Shown piece by piece: positions 8,057 through 13,157 of a DNA stretch of 13,157 nucleotides (position 1 is its first letter; every line of letters starts with the position of its first letter). The notes under the pieces are model-generated. The model had not been told where the DNA came from and searched no databases. It was given only the letters and a program-made list of their open reading frames with translations. The translations under genes and the position numbers were made by a program. The DNA comes from Pigoraptor vietnamica (Eukaryota > Opisthokonta > Filasterea): positions 35,001-48,157 of the forward strand of contig CALSCQ010002223.1 in the NCBI GenBank assembly GCA_943704525.1, in the 5' to 3' direction.

Positions 8057-8427
8057 ATAATGCTACGAAAAATGTGATGCAAACGGCAAAGGATGAACAC
8101 TCGGGTTGTGAGTTTCTCAACTGCAACAATTTTCCGATCCGCCTCCGATGGCATTTACGATGCACGTGATCGCACCCCGGATGAAAATTAGTTCATACAA
8201 AATATCCATACATTTCCAAATGTCTACTAAATTGGAACTTTGCCCATTCAAATTATATAGAAAATGTACAGAAATTACAAGCTTGATTTTACAATAGCTC
8301 CATAAAATATTACTTTTTATCCGATTTCAATGGCCAGCCAGACTTCCAGCCTCACATGAGTCGCACGATGCACTATCGCAGCGCATCTGCCGCCGCTACA
8401 ACTCGAGATCCCCTTCGCAGCCGACGG
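8057..8427. promoter_or_regulatory. Divergent promoter between TPGS1-like and RPL6 genes
   Basis: About 370 bases between the TPGS1-like ATG and the presumed RPL6 transcription start. The segment 8175-8335 is strikingly AT-rich (for example TTATATAGAAAATG and CATAAAATATTAC) in an otherwise GC-rich window. The GTGTAAC element found in the other divergent promoters is not seen here. No coding feature is supported. Confidence 0.5.
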
Positions 8428-8441
8428 CTTCTTCCTCTTTT
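8428..8441 (+). promoter_or_regulatory. TOP-like pyrimidine tract at RPL6 transcription start
   Basis: A 14-base run starting with C (CTTCTTCCTCTTTT) lies 63 bases before a consensus 5' splice site. Ribosomal-protein mRNAs in many eukaryotes begin with such a 5' terminal oligopyrimidine tract. From here to the donor at 8491 there is no ATG, which fits a 5' UTR exon. Confidence 0.45.
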
Positions 8442-8490
8442 ATCGTTTGTGGCTCTCAGTGGGGTGTTTGGCCTCCGTCACTCGTGTGAG

Positions 8491-8858
8491 GTATGTGTGC
8501 GGATGGGGCGATGTTCCCTTGCGGAGATGGGGGATGAATGGAGTGGTCCATGGATGGCTGCGTTGTGTGATGGGTGTAGTGTACGCTGCGATGTGCGTGT
8601 CGTGGGGTTCACACGCGGTTATTCAGAAGGGGGCACTATTATGCGACCCTTATTTCGGTCGTCTTGTGTTGGCGACTGCAGATATTGCGACGCTTGTGTG
8701 GAAGTGTGCCGAGTGGATGTCGATAGAAAGTGTGTGCTCGTACGCTTTCGTCTTCATTTCTCCCGCATCGTCTGAATATTTATGCAATACCGTGTGTGTG
8801 CGTACACACTGCGTCGAGTAGGGCTGCATCTGACGCTTGTATTCCGCTGTTGTTGCAG
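8491..8858 (+). other. 5' UTR intron of RPL6
   Basis: Donor GTATGT at 8491 and acceptor TTGTTGCAG ending at 8858, eight bases before the RPL6 ATG; CTGAC at 8831-8835 is a good branch-point candidate. The 368-base interval has open frames on both strands but none resembling a known protein. I looked for box C/D snoRNA signatures, because ribosomal-protein introns often host them, and found no convincing pair. Confidence 0.6.
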
Positions 8859-8866
8859 CACAAAAG

Positions 8867-10776
8867 ATGGCCCCCAAGACCGCCTCGAAGAAGCCTGCGG
8901 GCCCCCACGCGCCCCGCAACAAGGAGCTCGGCACCGTCTCGCGCCTCAGCCGGACGGCCGTGTACCAGAAGCGCGCCCTCTACAAGAAGAAGAAGACGGT
9001 CGCCGTGGCCAAGCCCAAGGCCGCTGCTGCCCGTGAGTGTCATCGCCGTTGTTTTGCATCGCGCTAGAACTGCTCTGCTCTGCTCTTTGTAGCACACACC
9101 GGGTTTGGGGGCTTTACGGGTCGTGCGTAATGGAGTTGCGCCCGTGCCATAGCTTGGGATCTGCGATAGTTCTTGGACGACGCGTTCATTTGGGGCTCTC
9201 TTTGTCGCATCTTTGTGGTTGGCACCTTTGGGACGCGTTGTGAACACTGCGCTCGCTGCATCTCATTTTACTCACACACAATTTCGTTTGCTTCGTTGGC
9301 CGTGTGTCTGCAATTTTGTTCCCGTGTGCAATCATTGCTGACGCCCAATTTGCTGTAATGCGCAGTGACGAAGACGAAGCAGGTCGGTGGCGCCAAGAAC
9401 GGCGGCAAGCGTGAGGTCCCCCTCGCCCGGGAGCCCCGCTACTACCCCACGGAGGATGTGCCCAAGGCCCTCCCCAACCGCAAGAAGGTACGTACGTGCG
9501 CAATGCGCGTCCATGGTTGATTCGTCGATTCTGCTGTACGCTGTGTCGGAACGCGTGTTGAGTTTACAAGACATCTATCAAATTCTCGGTTGTGTCTGTT
9601 GCTGGCATGCCGATGCATCTGCACTTTCCGTCACACATTTTGCTCTTTCGCGTTGCTCAACTGTTTCCATTGCCGTTGCCAGGTCACCCCTGCCAAGCTC
9701 CGCACCTCGATCACGCCCGGCACGGTCCTTGTCCTCCTTGCCGGTCGCTTCCGTGGCCGCGTGGGTGTCTGCTCTTCTTGCTGCGTGTCCTTTGTGCTCG
9801 CATTTTGGAGGGCATGGTGTGGCCATTCTTTCTGCGTGTGATGTGTGCTGCATGTGTGGTTGCCAATGTCGTGCTGCACGCTGCGGGAGCTGCGAAGTTT
9901 CAGTGACGTGAGCAACACAACACATGCTTCGTATGGCCGTGGACGCCTTTGAGACGAGTTCCCGATTCACAGTTGTGCGCTTGGCATGCCCTTTCAAATT
10001 GACTGAGAAACGCGACCTTCTCACGCCTTGTTGTGCTTGAATCGTGCAGCGCGTTGTGTTCCTCAAGCAGCTTCCTTCGGGCCTTCTCCTCGTCAACGGT
10101 GCGTTTGAATCCCATGGCATTCTGCGCTGTTCAGTGTGCGTGGATGTGCCTGTAGTTCGATTTGTCACTCACGCGTTTCTCCTCTCCCTCCTTCAGGCCC
10201 CTTCAAGCTCAACGGCGTGCCCCTCCGCCGCGTGAACCAGTCGTTTGTCCTCGCCACGTCGACGAAGGTTGACATTAGCGGCGTCAAGGTCAACGACAAG
10301 CTCAACGACGACTATTTCCGCCGTCCCAAGCAGGTGCGTCGAGCCTCCATTCCATTTTCTTGTGGCAGCAGAGGGTTCATATTTTGCTTGTGGCGGTGCT
10401 GCTGGGGTTGTTTCCCTGCGGATGGGCCAGCATTTGCTGTGGTTGTCGATGTTTGTTATCTGTGTGGCCCCATCGGGGATGTCTCAACCGCATGGTCTTG
10501 TTTGCGTGCGTGTGTGGTGTCGATGAACACTCTGTGTAATCAAGCTAATCATTTTGGCTTGATGATATGTAGGACAAGAAGAAGAAGTCGGAGGGCGACT
10601 TCCTCGAGAAGAAGGAGGGCGAGAAGAAGACGGTGAGCGATGGCCGCAAGGCGGACCAGAAGGAGGCCGACAAGGCGCTCCTCGAGGCCGTCAAGAAGCA
10701 GCCCCTCCTCGCCGCGTACCTCAGCTCGCGCTTCTCGCTCAAGAAGGGCCAGTACCCTCACGAGATCAAGTTCTAA
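8867..10776 (+). CDS. RPL6: 60S ribosomal protein L6 (eL6)
   Basis: Structural protein of the large cytosolic ribosomal subunit. Coding exons: 8867-9032, 9366-9487, 9683-9760, 10050-10098, 10197-10333, 10573-10776; 251 aa, within the family range (yeast 176, human 288). All junctions are in phase with good donors (GTGAGT, GTACGT, GTGGGT, GTGCGT, GTGCGT) and CAG or TAG acceptors. The basic N-terminus ([12 protein letters not shown]) leads to [13 protein letters not shown]. The eL6/KOW-like barrel follows: [18 protein letters not shown], then [19 protein letters not shown] and [20 protein letters not shown]. The Lys/Glu-rich C-terminal part ends with [14 protein letters not shown], the conserved eL6 ending. 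Third codon positions are strongly biased to C/G, as expected for a highly expressed gene. A 5' UTR intron and TOP-like tract lie upstream. Confidence 0.96.
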
Positions 10777-10846
10777 GCGGGGGATCGTGCGTCCTTGTTA
10801 CGATTCGGCGGAATGTGTCCCATGGGTTCTGCTGCCAAGACCACTG

Positions 10847-10852
10847 ATTAAA
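10847..10852 (+). terminator. Possible polyadenylation signal ATTAAA of RPL6
   Basis: ATTAAA, the commonest variant of AATAAA, lies 71 bases after the RPL6 stop codon and is followed by a T-rich stretch (10895-10930) that could serve as the downstream element. Confidence 0.45.
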
Positions 10853-11068
10853 AAAACATAACGGAACTTTTCATCGTCTCTTCGTCAAGAAGTTTGTGTG
10901 TTTTTTTAATTGCTTTTCCTTTTTTTTTTCTGCACGCGAGCGCAGCCAACGCGCGGACGCTTCTATGTACATACGCGATACATCGATGCACACACAACGG
11001 CGGCCATCACAGCTATTTACAATGAGCCGCCAATCGCGTCGATCGAGCGTTCCAAAGCGACTCGTCGT
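10853..11068. other. Convergent 3' region without a supported gene
   Basis: Sequence between the RPL6 3' end and the stop codon of the tentative minus-strand gene. It includes a T-rich stretch at 10895-10930 and CACACACAACGG near 10989. A long plus-strand open frame passes through (10910-11476), but it looks non-coding: it lacks family features and overlaps the better-supported minus-strand exons. Confidence 0.4.
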
Positions 11069-11762
11069 TCAGTATCGCCCTGCGCCTACGGATGTGACGG
11101 GCGATGCAAGCCACGCTTCGTCGCACCGCGATTCGTACGCGTCCTGCCGGTGCCACGAATTGCCATAACTCACGACCGTCTCAAGGTGCGACACGCGCTC
11201 GCCATGCCCAGACTCGCCTGCATGGGAAACACGCGTCAGTTCCGACTGCTTAATGCGCGAGTGCACCAACGACAAGGGGACATAGCCACGCCGCGCATCT
11301 CGATAGTAAAGATAAAGGCGGACGAAATACTGTCGTGGAAAGTGACAAATTGGCATGACGATTCACAATGGAAGAAGCCCCAAAACCACGCACGCCACGC
11401 ACCCGGCTCTGCAATGCCCTGCATGGGAGAGAGGGCGCGCGGCATTCGCGGCACTTCGTGGCTAAACTGCGTCTGAAACGGACGCGCGGCGACAAACAGC
11501 GCCCGGCCAATCTTGAGACCTTTGTCCATTCTCAAAACCGCAACTTCGGATATTCACGCCGTCGTTCCAAGGTATGATTTCGCCACCACGAGCGTAGGAA
11601 GCCGAAGGACAAAGCGAAGGAAGACAACGAAGGCAGATAACAAACGAAGATACCGAAACGTGAGAAGAGAGATGGGCTTTCAGAGGGCATGTCGTCACGT
11701 CGGTTGCCTATTGTGGTTGGCCAAACTCCAAGCAACGGACTCACCGCCGCGCATTCCGCCAT
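11069..11762 (-). CDS. Tentative three-exon gene for a 78-aa protein, function unknown
   Basis: Model: exons 11762-11745, 11472-11403 and 11217-11069 with introns of 272 and 185 bases. Donors are GTGAGT and GTGCGT; acceptors are GTTTCAG and CCATGCAG, the latter with CTGAC upstream. Phases match at both junctions (0 and 1), and the product is exactly 78 aa with no internal stop. Exon 1 is tiny (MAECAA). Exon 2 contains SHEVPRMPRALSPM; exon 3 contains RVSHLETVVSYGNSWHRQ, then YESRCDEAWLAS, ending GAGRY. There is no signal peptide or membrane segment. I do not recognise the family. The short Pro/Arg/Tyr/Trp-rich layout is reminiscent of small microtubule-inner proteins, but this is only an impression. 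Its ATG lies 33 bases from a TGTAACAGTGTTACA palindrome, which supports a promoter there. Alternatives are a longer exon 2 starting near ATG 11535, or no gene. Confidence 0.42.
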
Positions 11763-11794
11763 TGTCCAGACAGAATAACTCGGAGTAAACTCTA

Positions 11795-11809
11795 TGTAAC
11801 AGTGTTACA
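11795..11809. promoter_or_regulatory. Palindrome TGTAACAGTGTTACA in divergent promoter
   Basis: Perfect 15-base odd palindrome (centre G11802) made of two TGTAACA half-sites, extended on one side to GTGTTACAC. It lies 33 bases upstream of the tentative minus-strand ATG (11762) and 136 bases upstream of the methyltransferase ATG (11945). It uses the same half-site as 1113-1133, with shorter spacing. Each half contains TAACAG, a Myb-like core. Confidence 0.42.
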
Positions 11810-11944
11810 CGGCCACATTGGCAGTGCTAAGTGAAGAGAGTGCGCGATTGCACCGACTCGCGCCGCGCGGTTTTTTCTTTTTTCTTTTTCCCCACCCTTG
11901 CGCGCCCTTTGGGGCAGTGTTCCGGCCCCACACCCCTCGTGACC

Positions 11945-13080
11945 ATGCGTCTACCGTGTCTACGTGGCCGGCGGGCAGCAGCAGTCGCGCTTGCCTTGCT
12001 GTTGATGGTCGTGGCACTTGCGCTCGTCTCCCTCCAGCGCTCGACGGAGCGCGCCACTTTGCCCGAACCCCGCAGTCAGCCGCTCCGGGATAAGATGTCG
12101 GCGCGAGCGCTTAGCGCAAGGGTGAAAGTACGACCCGTTACAACGAAGGGGCCGGTGGCGAAGGGGCCGGTGGTGGCAGCGAAACCCGCCGCGAAGGAGG
12201 AGACGGATGCCGAAGCCATTGATGACTTTCTCGAGAGCATGTCGACGAAGGAGTCGGCCGATGGGCTCAGCAGACTCGGATCGGACAAGAACGATCCCGT
12301 AAGTAAGGGCTCTTTTACATGTGTCCAATGTGCGCAGGTCTGTTTTTTCACGCACTTTTGAGCTGCGCATTTCATGCACCACGGGTCCCTCGAAACGTGT
12401 TCGTGTTGATGTACCGACGTTCGAACGCCCCGCAGCAGCCCGTCGTCAACAAGGAAATGGTGGTCGCTCTCACGCGCCTGACGGATACGGTGGAGGAGCG
12501 TAACAGGGACGTGGACATTGTCGCCTCTGGGCTCGGCGAGCGTTACTTCTCCACGACCACCATCGCCGATCAGACGGTGCATCTCGTGAGCACAGGCACC
12601 GTGCCGCCATTCCCCATGTACATCTTCCCGACAATTCGGGACGCGACAAGTGCGGAGATTGCAACCGCGGCGGGCGTTTACCGGCCAATAATGACGCGGC
12701 GCCTCTCGGACATTTTCAAGGCCATCGCGGCGCTTCCCGAATCCGAACGCTTCCGTTTTTTGGACGTGGGCGCTGGCGTCGGCTACTTTTCGCTGCTCGC
12801 GCGGACGCTCGGCGTCAACGCGATCGCTGTGGAGGCGTATAAGGAGAACGCCGCCGTTCTGCTGAGCAACATTGCGCTGGAGAGCGACGTCGAGGGCAAG
12901 CCCATAGTGGACAAGAGTGATACGAAGGCTCGCCGCTCGTACTTTGCGTCCGTGACTGTCGAAATTGCCGTGCTCGACGACGTTGCCGGCCGACCGGTCG
13001 TACTCTCCGGCGGTACGGACAGCAAGCATCACCTCGATGTGCAGGACGATGGGGGGAAGGTGGGGCAGCTCGCGTGGTAG
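11945..13080 (+). CDS. Membrane-anchored FkbM-like SAM-dependent methyltransferase (3' end uncertain)
   Basis: Exons 11945-12298 and 12436-13080; the intron has donor GTAAGT, acceptor CCGCAG and phase 0. Read to the TAG the product is 332 aa. Residues 1-10 are basic (MRLPCLRGRR) and about 11-32 form one hydrophobic segment, so a type II signal-anchor or signal peptide in the secretory pathway is likely. A low-complexity linker follows, including two 15-base repeats (12146-12175) encoding KGPVAKGPV. The Rossmann methyltransferase domain shows motif I FLDVGAGVGYFSLLA (about 225-239), the acidic motif II residue in AIAVEAYKEN (Glu about 251) and a late strand VEIAVLDDVAGRPV, matching FkbM/Methyltransf_21 proteins. 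It then stops earlier than the usual family end. A GTGGGG donor at 13060 followed by a TG tract suggests another intron and further exons beyond the window. The substrate is unknown; FkbM relatives often methylate sugars or polyketides. Confidence 0.8.
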
Positions 13081-13085
13081 TGATT

Positions 13086-13106
13086 GCGTGTGCGCGTGTG
13101 TGTATA

Positions 13107-13156
<50 letters not shown>

Positions 13157-13157
13157 G
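13086..13157. repeat. TG dinucleotide tract running off the right edge
   Basis: TG/CG alternation followed by an almost uninterrupted (TG)n from 13110, ending in TGGGTGGGTGG at the window edge. It lies just after the apparent stop codon of the methyltransferase and could be intronic. Confidence 0.9.

Noticed and set aside
8356-8821. Overlapping plus-strand open frames of 124-139 aa
   Set aside because: They cross the RPL6 promoter, 5' UTR and 5' UTR intron, have no family features, and are Cys/Val-rich as random TG-rich sequence would be.
8491-8858. Intronic snoRNA in the RPL6 5' UTR intron
   Set aside because: TGATG-like and CTGA-like words occur, but not as a correctly oriented box C/D pair with a terminal stem.
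10910-11476. Plus-strand open frame of 188 aa
   Set aside because: No recognisable domain, biased composition, and it overlaps in antisense the phase-consistent exons of the tentative minus-strand gene.
12076-13032. Minus-strand open frame of 318 aa
   Set aside because: It is a shadow of the GC-rich methyltransferase exons; the plus strand has the SAM-binding motif and valid splice sites.
1-13157. CRISPR array, transposon, integrated virus or bacterial-style operon
   Set aside because: There are no spaced direct repeats, terminal repeats, transposase, integrase or reverse-transcriptase motifs. The genes are monocistronic and intron-bearing.

Overview
This window is nuclear DNA from a unicellular eukaryote. 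It is GC-rich and gene-dense, and seven of its eight genes carry GT-AG spliceosomal introns (64-368 nt), several with CTAAC/CTGAC branch-point-like motifs. A gene resembling TPGS1, a subunit of the tubulin polyglutamylase complex, hints at a flagellated or ciliated protist. The lineage cannot be fixed from sequence alone. I see no transposon, CRISPR array, rRNA or complete tRNA gene.

Layout: (1) 1-659, minus, partial: a probably secreted protein with Pmp-like beta-helix repeats, running off the left edge. (2) 1284-3085, plus: a four-exon F-box/leucine-rich-repeat protein of 460 aa. Genes 1 and 2 are divergent and share a promoter region with a perfect CRE-type palindrome and a GTGTAAC/GTTACAC inverted repeat. 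(3) 3482-5825, minus: a six-exon protein with four CBS domains of the AMPK-gamma/SNF4 type, whose third CBS domain is interrupted by a ~159-residue disordered insert. (4) 6347-6745, plus: an intronless 132-aa protein with four membrane segments that resembles a small bacterial membrane-protein family; it is divergent from gene 3. (5) 7203-8056, minus: the two-exon TPGS1-like gene. (6) 8428-10776, plus: ribosomal protein eL6 (RPL6), six coding exons plus a spliced 5' UTR with a TOP-like pyrimidine tract. (7) 11069-11762, minus: a tentative three-exon gene for a 78-aa protein of unknown function. (8) 11945-13080, plus: a membrane-anchored FkbM-like methyltransferase that probably continues past the right edge.

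The genes do not form one pathway; this is ordinary gene-dense eukaryotic chromosome. The main points of interest are the likely bacterial origin of gene 4, the split CBS domain of gene 3, the GTGTAAC/GTTACAC element recurring in three divergent promoters, and the long TG/CA tracts in introns. All exon boundaries were inferred by eye from splice consensus, reading-frame phase and protein-family fit, with no transcript evidence.
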